NCBI GenBank assembly: GCA_017458005.1
Contig: JAFTGH010000011.1
Coordinates: 62,001-126,000, forward strand
Direction of reading: 5' to 3'
DNA from: Prevotella sp.
GTDB lineage: Bacteria; Bacteroidota; Bacteroidia; Bacteroidales; Bacteroidaceae
DNA: 64,000 nucleotides
Positions within the stretch are counted from its first letter, which is position 1. The number at the start of each line of letters is the position of its first letter. Shown one piece after another: positions 53,176-61,861 of the stretch. Under the pieces are notes generated by a model. That model worked only from the letters and a program-made list of their open reading frames with translations, ran no database searches and was not told the origin of the DNA. The position numbers were made by a program, and so were the translations under genes.

Positions 53176-53985
53176 TTATGGATGTGAATTGTAGAATTGG
53201 CGGATGATGTAAGAGATGGCGTCGTAGTTCAGACGACAGTATAGGCGACTGGGCATGAGCCCCGTTGAGGTGTGTTCCATATCGTTGACTTTGAGGGTGG
53301 GTTGATACACTACATGGAGTTGCTGCTGGCGGCACATCTCTGCGAGATAGATTTCCTCGCAGAATAAGAATACGGGGTAGTCCACAGGTCCGCATTTAGC
53401 CATGAATTGCCGTGTTAGAATGATGAATGAGCCATGCCCCCCATAAATTACTCCAGCAGAATGATTTTGAAGTTTCTTCCGTCGGTAGAGTGTCATGGTA
53501 TAAAGCGCATAGAGCAGGGGATATTTGAAAAGTGTCCGTAGCACCTGTAACTTGCGCAGTGAGTAACGGTTCATAATTTTGGGGTTACGGTCACGGCTCT
53601 CTTGTCGGGACCATATCTGAGGTGCAATCCAGCCTGTGGCTTCATCGCATGGGTATTCCGCTAACTTTAAGAGCATATCCTTGTCCAGTATCAGATCGAC
53701 ATTGCTGATGATGCAGTAGTCATAGACTATTGTGTCTACCTGTTGCGTCATCTTACCGATGGCTCCGAAATAGCCGAGGTTCTGGTGGAAGGGAAATACC
53801 CTTATTTGTATTAGATTTGTGTCGTAGGTGATTTCTTGTGGATTCTTTTCCGTATTATCTCCGACAAAGACATTTACTTCCATAGTTCCTTCCACTTCTT
53901 TTGCGGCAACGCAGATGGAGTCCAGATAATTATATAGTTCTGGATAGGAATTATAGTTTACACAGAAGATGGCAGTTCGTTTCAT
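53176..53985 (-). CDS. Glycosyltransferase family 2 (rhamnosyltransferase-like)
   Basis: A 269-residue enzyme with FCVNYNSYPELYNYLDSI, VNVFVGDNTEKN, HQNLGYFGAIG and IISNVDLIL (DxD-equivalent NVD), then FLFCEEIYLAEMCRQQ, the acidic catalytic region. This matches WbbL/rhamnosyltransferase-type GT2 enzymes. It adds a sugar in repeat-unit assembly. The start overlaps the flippase gene by 4 bp. Confidence 0.85.
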   Translation of the reverse strand: MKRTAIFCVNYNSYPELYNYLDSICVAAKEVEGTMEVNVFVGDNTEKNPQEITYDTNLIQIRVFPFHQNLGYFGAIGKMTQQVDTIVYDYCIISNVDLILDKDMLLKLAEYPCDEATGWIAPQIWSRQESRDRNPKIMNRYSLRKLQVLRTLFKYPLLYALYTMTLYRRKKLQNHSAGVIYGGHGSFIILTRQFMAKCGPVDYPVFLFCEEIYLAEMCRQQQLHVVYQPTLKVNDMEHTSTGLMPSRLYCRLNYDAISYIIRQFYNSHP

Positions 53986-55265
53986 ATCTTTTTCTTTTTA
54001 AGAACTTCCCATGTAATAATAGAGAATATACCTTTTAATATGGAAACACCAAGGAAAGCATAGGCAAGACTCTCTAGAGTGTCTAACTGATAAAAAGCGA
54101 CAATCATGATAGTCAAGCATATTCCAAGGTTGATGGTGTTATAGGGGGTCTTGGAAATGGCATCGATAGGGTTGCGATAGAGCAGATATACAGATTGAGG
54201 TAATATAGCAAGTAATAAGATATGGGTGATGTCTACTGCCACGAGATAAGTAGCAGAAAAGAACAGGCGTATCATGAAAGGAGTAAATATAACGAAAATG
54301 GCAGTAACGATAATGGCGACAACAATATAGATTTGAAGAAGGCGATTGATGGTATGACTGGCTTGTCTTATCTCATGGCGTGCCAGAGCAGCAGAGACGT
54401 AAGGTAAAAGAATATAGCCAATAATCATAAAAAGAGATGCACCTAGGGTGACGAAAGTCAAACCAACAGAGAAATAGGACACATCTTGAAGGGAATAGTA
54501 TTTGCTTAAAAAGATAAGTGGAAAGGCATTGATGGAGAAGAGAAAGAAATCGCCAACCATGCGAGGACTGGCGTAACTTATGGCTTCCTTGAGTTTTTGC
54601 AGGATAGAGATTTTATTATAGCGACGTAGAATGATGAAGCAATGTTTATTTGCCTCATATAAGGAAAATGCAAAGACACCCAATAGTAGGATGGCAATCC
54701 ATGATAAGTACACATGGAAGACCGTAAGGGTTGGGATGAGAAGTAATACAACCACACATCCGCATTGTATGAGAGCCTGTGAGAGATTGAACTGGCTAAA
54801 TTGGTCTGTCCCTCGAAAATAGGCATAAAGGAAAGAGGCAAGAGCCATAGAGGTGGCGTAAAGCAGAGCGATAATTAAGAGACTCCATTGATAACTGCCA
54901 GTAAGTAGACTACCTATCCCTTGAGGTAAGCATATGATAGTGATAGAAAGAGTTACGGCAATAGTTATTACAATGAGAAGCGCAGCCTGATTGAAAGAGA
55001 TACTACTGAAAGGGGTATGTAGGCTTTTGTAGATTGCCATATAGCGAGGAATGGCGATTCCTGTTCCTGCTAACATAACAAAACTGAGGACAGAAGCACT
55101 TCGCTTAATTACATTGTATAGACCAAAATCGTCTATTGATAATCGATTAGACAATATTTTTGTAATGACAAATCCACAAAGCATTACTATTATCTGGACG
55201 ATGAATGTCCAGATAATATCACGTCCCATCGGAGAGTGCAACTTTTCTTTGATAGATTCTATCAT
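53982..55265 (-). CDS. wzx: Polysaccharide flippase (Wzx, MOP/PST family)
   Basis: A 427-residue membrane protein with about 12-14 hydrophobic helices; start at 55265 (MIESIKEKLHSPMGRDIIWTF) makes a 4-bp overlap with wzy. The N-terminal FGLYNVIKRSASVLSFVMLAGTGIAIPRY is typical of O-antigen/teichoic-acid flippases. It moves the undecaprenyl-linked repeat unit across the inner membrane. A frame continuing further upstream is read through wzy and is not used. Confidence 0.9.
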   Translation of the reverse strand: MIESIKEKLHSPMGRDIIWTFIVQIIVMLCGFVITKILSNRLSIDDFGLYNVIKRSASVLSFVMLAGTGIAIPRYMAIYKSLHTPFSSISFNQAALLIVITIAVTLSITIICLPQGIGSLLTGSYQWSLLIIALLYATSMALASFLYAYFRGTDQFSQFNLSQALIQCGCVVVLLLIPTLTVFHVYLSWIAILLLGVFAFSLYEANKHCFIILRRYNKISILQKLKEAISYASPRMVGDFFLFSINAFPLIFLSKYYSLQDVSYFSVGLTFVTLGASLFMIIGYILLPYVSAALARHEIRQASHTINRLLQIYIVVAIIVTAIFVIFTPFMIRLFFSATYLVAVDITHILLLAILPQSVYLLYRNPIDAISKTPYNTINLGICLTIMIVAFYQLDTLESLAYAFLGVSILKGIFSIITWEVLKKKKI

Positions 55266-56512
55266 GTGGCATTTACTTTTTGTAGATAACAAAGTAAAGG
55301 ATATATTACAAAAAACATAGCAATGTAACTTGTGTAAGTAAAAAAGGAAGTGGCGAAAGACCACAAAAGATAAGCGTAAAAAGCAGTCGTGATTATTTGG
55401 TGAGTGAAAATGTTGTTAATCAGAATAAGATTTTTTAAGGACATCTTTGAAAGAACACCCATCAAGAACATGATTAAAAATGTACCAGCCTCGCCAAAAT
55501 CCTCGATAAGGGAACGGAAAATAGTAAAGATGTTGGCAAGTCCATATAATCCATTCTTACCGATTTGGTAAAACTCTGTATATACTCCTTGTGATCTTTC
55601 CTCAAGTCCAAGGACATTTGAAATACCCATAAAAGTTTTTGTACCCCATGAAAAATCAGAAGGTTCGTAAGTAGTATACCACATATCAAAGCAATGAAAT
55701 TGCCCTAGGGCATAACTGACAAACTTTTCTTGAATGATAGATATCGTTCCATAACTTACCTCACCAGTACGTAGGAGCATAGAAAAAAATAACATCCCCA
55801 TGAAGACAGTTATGCCTAAAATAGAAAAAAGTACATGCCTAAATTTGATTCTAAGCGGAAGGTGATAACTAAAGGAACAGACAAAGAATCCAGTGAACCA
55901 TAAAATAAAACCAGAGATCATTCCCATTTTCATGGATTGTGTCATAGCAACAAAGATGCCAGGAATGAGGGTGATAATACAAATTACTTTGACGAATTTG
56001 CTAACCCATCGAAAACTGAACCCTCCAATAAATGGAGCGACATAACAGAATATAAGAAAAATTTGTGTGATGATATTTCTTGCCTCTACACCTCCATATC
56101 TGTCTTCAGATATTCCTTTGTTCATCTCCAATACTTCTCTCATGTCAAGTAATGCTCGTAGGCTAAAGCCATGTAATACAATGGAATACAGTGGGGTGAC
56201 CATAGCACATGCGATTAATATAAGAAGTAAAGGTAAAACTCTTTCTTTTCTGAAGGTTAATGTCGAATGAGACGACGAGGTTGGATGGTATAAGAAATCA
56301 CAGAAAATAGTTCCTAATAAGAAAATAATAACGCAAATAGTTATATAGACGATTCCACTGAATCTCAAAACTATATAATATTGCATTAAAAGTACGGATA
56401 AGATAAGGACAACCCACATCGCAGCAAAAACCCCCGCAGGCTCTAACTGCAACATGTACTTCCATGACAGAAAGAGTACGACGAGAAGTAATGCTATGAT
56501 AAGGAAAGTCAT
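55262..56512 (-). CDS. wzy: O-antigen-type polymerase (Wzy)
   Basis: A 416-residue membrane protein with about 11-12 helices and a large loop between later helices (about 270-330, with FDMWYTTYEPSDFSWGTKTF). It matches the oligosaccharide repeat-unit polymerase type. It joins repeat units in the periplasm. It lies between wzz and wzx with 9-bp and overlapping junctions, as in Wzx/Wzy pathways. Confidence 0.85.
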   Translation of the reverse strand: MTFLIIALLLVVLFLSWKYMLQLEPAGVFAAMWVVLILSVLLMQYYIVLRFSGIVYITICVIIFLLGTIFCDFLYHPTSSSHSTLTFRKERVLPLLLILIACAMVTPLYSIVLHGFSLRALLDMREVLEMNKGISEDRYGGVEARNIITQIFLIFCYVAPFIGGFSFRWVSKFVKVICIITLIPGIFVAMTQSMKMGMISGFILWFTGFFVCSFSYHLPLRIKFRHVLFSILGITVFMGMLFFSMLLRTGEVSYGTISIIQEKFVSYALGQFHCFDMWYTTYEPSDFSWGTKTFMGISNVLGLEERSQGVYTEFYQIGKNGLYGLANIFTIFRSLIEDFGEAGTFLIMFLMGVLSKMSLKNLILINNIFTHQIITTAFYAYLLWSFATSFFTYTSYIAMFFVIYPLLCYLQKVNAT

Positions 56513-56521
56513 ACCCTTACT

Positions 56522-58075
56522 TTATTTTCTAGCATTACGTTCACGAAGGAAGATAAAGCAGGCAGGGAAGAACAATCCTAACATGAAAGCACCGAAAAGT
56601 ACGTTGCGCTTTACGGGAGAACTCTGCTCTTTCACACCAAGGGGAGGGGTAAGGATGCGGATGTCAGTGCGTAAGGACTTAGACATCTGTACTTCCTCGC
56701 GCTTTTGCAGGAGGAATATATATACTTCATTCAAGACTTTCCAAGAGCGTTCGTCCGTCATACCGCCAATAGCCTTTTTGGGGGCGGAAGAAAGAAGTTG
56801 TTTCCCCTCATTTGCCTTGGAATTGACACCTCTTAATTGGACCTGAATCTGTTTGATGGCATTATTAGCAGAGGTAAGTACTGCGTCGTGCATTACAGAC
56901 AATTGCTGGTCTAAGTCTTTGACTAGAGGGTTGTCTTTACTACTGCTGGCTAAAATCTTACTACGCTGTAATTGAATGGCATTGTATTGTCCTACTTGCT
57001 CTTGTAGCCCCTGATTGTCAGAAATCATCAAGGCAGGTAATAACTGGTCTTTCTTTGACTCGTCACGTAGATAGTCGCGAATCGATTGTGCCACATAAAG
57101 TTGATTGCTCAGTTCCATCTGTGCCGTGGATATCTCCTTGGCACTCTCTGCATAGACTTTCGACATGACTTCCAGATCTGGCATCATGGTCTTGCTCTTA
57201 TAGTCAGCGACCTTATTGTCAAGGTCCTTTAACTCTCCCTCCAGAGAGGCGAGACGCTCTAATACATAGCGCTCAGAAACGGCTATCTGGGCATCTTTAT
57301 CTTCATTAGTCTCTTTTTTGTATTCTTGTATCACCGCATTGATAAGATCTGTAGCACGTTGTTTAGAGACATCACTGCAACTGATATCAATGATAGAGGC
57401 ATCACGACTGCTGACAGCGAGTGTCAGTGTCTTCTTTTGGAGATTATCTACTACAGCCATCGGCTCTGTACGTTTGACAGTAATTGTTACTTCTTCATCC
57501 TCCATCGTCTTGAGATAGGGCGTAGCCGTAATATGTATGTCGCCAATAGAGGATTTGATGGTGGAGTTTACCTTACCAGTCAATTCGTCATCATATTTGT
57601 CATCATTCTTTTTTAACTTGTAAATGGTGAGATTCCCGTTTTTGTTGAGATCAATTTTCATGCTGACATCGTCTTCATCGGTAATATTCTTAAACTCTAC
57701 GGAGATAGGAAGTGTCTCTGCATACAAGGTCTTATTGCGAATACCCTTGATGGTATAATTCATATCCAGATGCATCTGTTTTACCACTTTATACATGAGG
57801 AAAGGTGACTGAAAGGCATAAAGTTCATTGTAAACGTTTGAAGAACCAAAGCCTAACATACTTCCTATATCTCCTAGACCTCCTAACTGCCCCATGATTC
57901 CACCGACTCCACCATCTTCTTTGACCATTATTTGAGCCTTTCGGGTGTATTTGGGCTGCACCCTAATTAGATAGGCTGCGGCAATGAACATGCAAGCAAT
58001 AACAGAGTAAACAAACCATTTCCATTTGCTGCGGCAGATGGAGAAAAACTCGCTGAAGGTAAAAGTATCTTTCAT
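56522..58075 (-). CDS. wzz: Chain-length determinant protein (Wzz/GumC type)
   Basis: A 517-residue protein with membrane helices at about 20-38 and 490-510, the proline-rich motif near the second helix (LTPPLGVKEQSSPVKRN), and a long periplasmic coiled-coil region (about 250-430). It controls polymer length with Wzy and Wza. No tyrosine-kinase domain is fused, so a separate kinase or none is used. Confidence 0.9.
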   Translation of the reverse strand: MKDTFTFSEFFSICRSKWKWFVYSVIACMFIAAAYLIRVQPKYTRKAQIMVKEDGGVGGIMGQLGGLGDIGSMLGFGSSNVYNELYAFQSPFLMYKVVKQMHLDMNYTIKGIRNKTLYAETLPISVEFKNITDEDDVSMKIDLNKNGNLTIYKLKKNDDKYDDELTGKVNSTIKSSIGDIHITATPYLKTMEDEEVTITVKRTEPMAVVDNLQKKTLTLAVSSRDASIIDISCSDVSKQRATDLINAVIQEYKKETNEDKDAQIAVSERYVLERLASLEGELKDLDNKVADYKSKTMMPDLEVMSKVYAESAKEISTAQMELSNQLYVAQSIRDYLRDESKKDQLLPALMISDNQGLQEQVGQYNAIQLQRSKILASSSKDNPLVKDLDQQLSVMHDAVLTSANNAIKQIQVQLRGVNSKANEGKQLLSSAPKKAIGGMTDERSWKVLNEVYIFLLQKREEVQMSKSLRTDIRILTPPLGVKEQSSPVKRNVLFGAFMLGLFFPACFIFLRERNARK

Positions 58076-58083
58076 ATTCGGGG

Positions 58084-58902
58084 CTATTTGAATAGGAGAA
58101 CACCAAGGGTTGTTAACACGGATATGGCTGAAAGCCAGAAAGAGCCAGACAGCACTTCGTTGCCGTTTGCCCTTGACTGACGTTTGCGGTAGTTGTTGGG
58201 TTGTACATAGACAATATCACCTTGTTGCAAATAGTAAGCAGGAGAATTAATTAGTTCATTGCCATTAAGGATGCTGACAACATAGGTCTGGCGTTGCCCT
58301 TCATTCTCACGCCATACAATAATACTATCTCTTCGTCCATAAAGAGTTAGATCACCAGCGGTACTGAGTGCCTCCAGAATACTTATTCTTTCTTTGTTGA
58401 ACGAGAATTGCCCAGGAGCCTTTACCTCTCCCATCACGGCATAATTGAGATTTATGTACTCTACTGTGACAACGGCATCAGTAGCAATCTGTTGGTCTTT
58501 CAAAATCTGTTTGATAGTTGAGGCTACTTCCGACTTGTCTTTTCCTGCCACATGGATGCTTCCCACCAATGGGAAATCAATATTTCCATCATGGTCAAGG
58601 GTGTAGCCTCCAACACCCTGACTTTGTCTGAGAGAAGTTTCCTCAGGTGCGCCAATTATTTGTGTGGTGACAGGAAGATTGAGCGCATTAGTAAGTTCGA
58701 CGCTCTTACTCTTAACAACAATGGAAATCATGTCGCCTGGTTTAAGTTTTATCCCTTGACTATATGCTATTCGGGCGACTTGCCCATTATAGGTGTCTTG
58801 GAAATAACTAATGTTCTTAGGGGTAGTACATGAGATGCTAACTAGGACACCCATCATACCGAAGAATGCCCATTTGAGATATTTTCTTTTACTCTTTTTC
58901 AT
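58084..58902 (-). CDS. wza: Polysaccharide export outer-membrane lipoprotein (Wza)
   Basis: A 272-residue lipoprotein (lipobox VSISC, Cys near 25) with a Poly_export domain (IKLKPGDMISIVV, DGNIDFPLVGSIHVAGK) and an SLBB-type domain (VMGEVKAPGQFSF). It ends in a hydrophobic segment. It forms the outer-membrane exit channel. First gene of the - strand operon. Confidence 0.92.
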   Translation of the reverse strand: MKKSKRKYLKWAFFGMMGVLVSISCTTPKNISYFQDTYNGQVARIAYSQGIKLKPGDMISIVVKSKSVELTNALNLPVTTQIIGAPEETSLRQSQGVGGYTLDHDGNIDFPLVGSIHVAGKDKSEVASTIKQILKDQQIATDAVVTVEYINLNYAVMGEVKAPGQFSFNKERISILEALSTAGDLTLYGRRDSIIVWRENEGQRQTYVVSILNGNELINSPAYYLQQGDIVYVQPNNYRKRQSRANGNEVLSGSFWLSAISVLTTLGVLLFK

Positions 58903-58935
58903 ATATATAATAACAAGAAAATCGAAAATTTATTG

Positions 58936-58943
58936 CAAAGGTA
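58936..58943 (-). promoter_or_regulatory. -7 element of the export operon
   Basis: TACCTTTG on the - strand (58943-58936), 34 bp before wza. No TTG at the right distance; the upstream side carries three close copies of TTCATAGT. Confidence 0.5.
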
Positions 58944-59048
58944 CAAAATAATTCATAGTTTATAGTTCATAGTTCATAGTTTTTTCGTAATTTTGCCGTC
59001 GATGACGGCGAAGTTACTCCGTTTCGGCAAAAAAAGAAAGGATTTTCT

Positions 59049-59078
59049 TTGTTTTGCTCTCAACTTTTCGTAACTTTG
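59049..59078 (+). promoter_or_regulatory. Promoter of ssrA
   Basis: TTG at 59049-59051, 19-bp spacer, TAACTTTG at 59071-59078; the mature RNA starts 25 bp downstream at 59103. Confidence 0.7.
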
Positions 59079-59102
59079 TCCCCAGAAAACGTACAAAATC
59101 TT

Positions 59103-59501
59103 GGGGTTGACTGGATTTGACAGCGGGCTGAGATGGTACGTAAGCATGCGGAGTGACGGCTGTATACTCCATAATCCATTCGGTCGGAAAATTAATTGGC
59201 GAAAACAAGTACGCTCTCGCTGCTTGATCGAAGTATAGTAGATCATTTGCTTAATTCCCTTGCTAGGCGAGGGAACGAGACATCGCTCTTCTGGATGTTG
59301 TTCCGAATCAGGAAGGTATAGCGGTGCAGGAAAATCGGAAATAGTCTCTTGGAAGCCTCGGCTGGGGGATGAAGTTTTAGAGGATAAGGGTGCAGTTGGT
59401 GGTCCAGGTCTTGCTGCATCACGAAAATGAAGGCTGGAATAAGCATGTAGAAAGCGTATGGTTTCCCTGTTTGGACGAGGGTTCGACTCCCTCCAACTCC
59501 A
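59103..59501 (+). ncRNA. ssrA: tmRNA (transfer-messenger RNA)
   Basis: The 5' end GGGGTTG pairs with CAACTCC at 59494-59500, forming the tRNA-like acceptor stem; discriminator A at 59501. The T-arm is GAGGGTTCGACTCCCTC near 59478. The tag frame GENKYALAA-stop is at 59198-59227, close to GENNYALAA recalled for related Bacteroidales. The 3' CCA is not encoded (CTA follows), so it must be added by the CCA enzyme. With SmpB it frees stalled ribosomes and tags the products for proteolysis. Confidence 0.95.
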
Positions 59502-59528
59502 CTACGTTTCACCTAAAACAATTGTATT

Positions 59529-59687
59529 ATGAAAAAGTATGTATGTGACACTTGCGGTTATGAGTATGACCCAGCAGTAGGCGACCCAGAGAACAATATC
59601 CCAGCAGGAACGGCTTTTGAGGACCTTCCAGATGATTGGGTATGTCCTTTGTGTGGCGTTGGTAAAGATGAATTTAGTGAGGCATAA
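59529..59687 (+). CDS. Rubredoxin
   Basis: A 52-residue protein, [15 protein letters not shown]..., with the two Cys pairs CDTC-G and CPLC-G that hold one iron, and the DDWVCP segment between. It is an electron carrier of anaerobes, often feeding peroxide- and superoxide-reducing enzymes. It lies 27 bp after ssrA and ends just before a strong terminator. Confidence 0.96.
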   Translation: MKKYVCDTCGYEYDPAVGDPENNIPAGTAFEDLPDDWVCPLCGVGKDEFSEA

Positions 59688-59722
59688 CAAAAAAGGCTCC
59701 CCGAAAAGGGAGCCTTTTTTGT
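59688..59722. terminator. Bidirectional terminator
   Basis: AAAGGCTCCC-CGAAAA-GGGAGCCTTT with A- and T-runs on both sides, between convergent genes. Confidence 0.92.
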
Positions 59723-59725
59723 TGG

Positions 59726-61207
59726 CTATTCCTCATTGATGTTAATGAAATAGTCCCCAGTGGTATATACTTGGGATGGTGTCTGGTCGAGATAATCGGC
59801 AGCCTCCCATTTGGTGAGTGTCTTACCGTTCAGTTCAGCATCGGTAATCTCACCGTCTAAGTCCTGCAAGGCAAAGCGTTCCACCACCTGACTACCTTTC
59901 AGGATAAAGAGTTTCATCGAGGTGAAGTTGCCCTCCTCATGGGTGACTTTGACACATCCCTTCCCTTTCTCAGAGATAAAAGTGAGTGTCGACTTCTCGT
60001 CTTCCGTCGCTATCAATTGTGGTTTCCTGTCCTTGAAGGTGAAGACGGCACCCCGTCTGTTATCCTCGGTACGCATCCATATCTCCTCTACATTGTCATC
60101 GTCAAGATAAAGGAACTGATACTTAGTCAAAGGATTCTTATTGCCCTTCAAACTATTTTGGAATAACTTCTGCATCTGGGCGATGTCCTTTTTCCAAAGG
60201 GGTGTCTGCTCATCGACCATCGCATGATAGCACTCGTATTGTACTTCATTGAGTTTACCATTACGAGCGAAGTACATACCTACGGTGATACTCTCTGGCG
60301 CACCATGGCAGTAACAAAGTTCCAGCCCCTTAGGTCCTTCAAAAGCCGCAAGAATGAATGTGGGACAGTATTCTCCGCCATCATCGGCATTCCATGAAGG
60401 GTATTTGCTTTCTTCATCGTAGTAGCCCAGTTGCTCCTCGGTGTAGATGCTGTCGCCATCGGTAATAACCTCCAGTGCCAGTGCTTTCTTGTATTTACTA
60501 TTCGGGTCTTTAGGGGCGTTCTTATACTCACCGGCAAACTGGATAAAGCCTTGGGTGTAGCGACCGTCAATCTTCGAGCAGACGAGTGAACGGGTCGCCT
60601 TCATGCCGTATCTCTTCTCCATTTGCTGGACAATAGCCTTGGGCATGGGCTTTTCCTGTTGGGGCGACTCTATCTTCAACTGTTTGCGGGAGGTCAGGTA
60701 GTCTTTGTGCACCACCACTTGCATGCCTCCGAAATACTCATCCTTGGGGATGTCCTTTTTGTTGACAAAGGCATATCGCAAACCAGGAGAGGGAATAGAG
60801 GCTCTGCCATGCAGTTCTCCGCCATACATTCGCTCACCATCAGGGTTTGTCAGTTGCTCTCCAAGATACTTGATGTCGACCCATTTGTCGTCTATCATCA
60901 TCTTCGTATAGCCTGCCGCATTGCGACGGAAGATGTCTTGCAGGCTCCATGAACTGAGTATGTCGGCATAGTAGTTTGCATTATTCTCGTCCTTCTTGGG
61001 CTTCTCCGCATCAGTCCAGTAGACCATCTGCATATACTGCGGATTCATGAAGTAGAGAAACATGGGCAGGGGAGTGGTGTCGTTCAACTCCGCCAGTACA
61101 CTGTCTACTACCGTGGAGTCGGCATCAGCGTCAGCGGCTTGTCCTTTGTTCTTGCAACCAACGGTCATCACCATCATGCAGATGGCGAGTATCATTAACT
61201 TTTTCAT
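59726..61207 (-). CDS. Large lipoprotein of unknown function
   Basis: A 493-residue protein with a lipoprotein signal (lipobox MTVGC, Cys18), an acidic Ala/Asp linker, and a soluble mixed alpha/beta body. Patterns such as YQFLYLDDDNVEEIWMRTEDNRRGAVFTF look like repeated beta units. No enzyme motif is recognised. It is the last gene of a four-gene - strand operon and starts 4 bp after the previous stop. Confidence 0.7.
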   Translation of the reverse strand: MKKLMILAICMMVMTVGCKNKGQAADADADSTVVDSVLAELNDTTPLPMFLYFMNPQYMQMVYWTDAEKPKKDENNANYYADILSSWSLQDIFRRNAAGYTKMMIDDKWVDIKYLGEQLTNPDGERMYGGELHGRASIPSPGLRYAFVNKKDIPKDEYFGGMQVVVHKDYLTSRKQLKIESPQQEKPMPKAIVQQMEKRYGMKATRSLVCSKIDGRYTQGFIQFAGEYKNAPKDPNSKYKKALALEVITDGDSIYTEEQLGYYDEESKYPSWNADDGGEYCPTFILAAFEGPKGLELCYCHGAPESITVGMYFARNGKLNEVQYECYHAMVDEQTPLWKKDIAQMQKLFQNSLKGNKNPLTKYQFLYLDDDNVEEIWMRTEDNRRGAVFTFKDRKPQLIATEDEKSTLTFISEKGKGCVKVTHEEGNFTSMKLFILKGSQVVERFALQDLDGEITDAELNGKTLTKWEAADYLDQTPSQVYTTGDYFININEE

Positions 61208-61211
61208 AGAC

Positions 61212-61856
61212 TTATTGTTCTAGGTATTCCTTCATTTGCTCACGGTAGTTGAAAGCCTTACCCATATAGGGCGAGAAGTCAATCATGTTGTCCACTTTCC
61301 AACTGTTGTCCTCCCAGATGATGTGCAGGCGGAGGTTGGCGATATCGTCATTACGATGTAGTTGCAGGACAGCGTCAGCAGAGGGATTGTCGCCAATTAC
61401 GATGTTCTCCACCTTGATATCGGAGGCATAGAACGAGTCGACAATGTCTTGAGACATCAGCCAGTAGTCATGGTCGAAGAAACCAATACCGTCGATACCC
61501 CTGTCTTTGTCGATGATGGCGGCGACAGTCTTTTGCCATGCCTTGGAGGCGAACATCTCGTCGAAATTGATGTCAGAGCCATGCTCGCCCTTGTCGTTCA
61601 CCACCTCGCGGATCACCTTGTTATAGACGCTGTCGACGAAGTTCCTTACCCCTATCATGACATTCATTTGCTGGTCATGCTCCGTAGGCTGGTATTCCAT
61701 GCTGGGACCATCGAGCATGTGCTCCTCCAAAGAGTCTCCTTCATATACCATGCCAGTCTTATCGAGTGGCTGGAAGAAATTCTTGCAGGCTGCGTAGCCT
61801 GCAAGAATTAGGATAGCACATACACCAATGATGATATATTGCATTTTGTTCTTCAT
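61212..61856 (-). CDS. Membrane-anchored DUF3828-like protein
   Basis: A 214-residue protein with an N-terminal hydrophobic anchor (about 5-22) ending in GYAAC, possibly a lipobox. The body has helix-strand order with IGFFDHDYWLMSQDIVDSF and a C-terminal LRLHIIWEDNSWKVDNMID strand pattern, as in DUF3828/NTF2-like proteins. Function unknown. It sits between the hydrolase-kinase fusion and the large lipoprotein. Confidence 0.6.
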   Translation of the reverse strand: MKNKMQYIIIGVCAILILAGYAACKNFFQPLDKTGMVYEGDSLEEHMLDGPSMEYQPTEHDQQMNVMIGVRNFVDSVYNKVIREVVNDKGEHGSDINFDEMFASKAWQKTVAAIIDKDRGIDGIGFFDHDYWLMSQDIVDSFYASDIKVENIVIGDNPSADAVLQLHRNDDIANLRLHIIWEDNSWKVDNMIDFSPYMGKAFNYREQMKEYLEQ

Positions 61857-61861
61857 ACGAC

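Noticed and set aside
58951-58980. TTCATAGT triple repeat upstream of wza
   Set aside because: Short AT-rich repeat; could be simple slippage and too small to interpret.
58974-59512. Several short frames antisense to ssrA
   Set aside because: They overlap a clear tmRNA and have no coding character.
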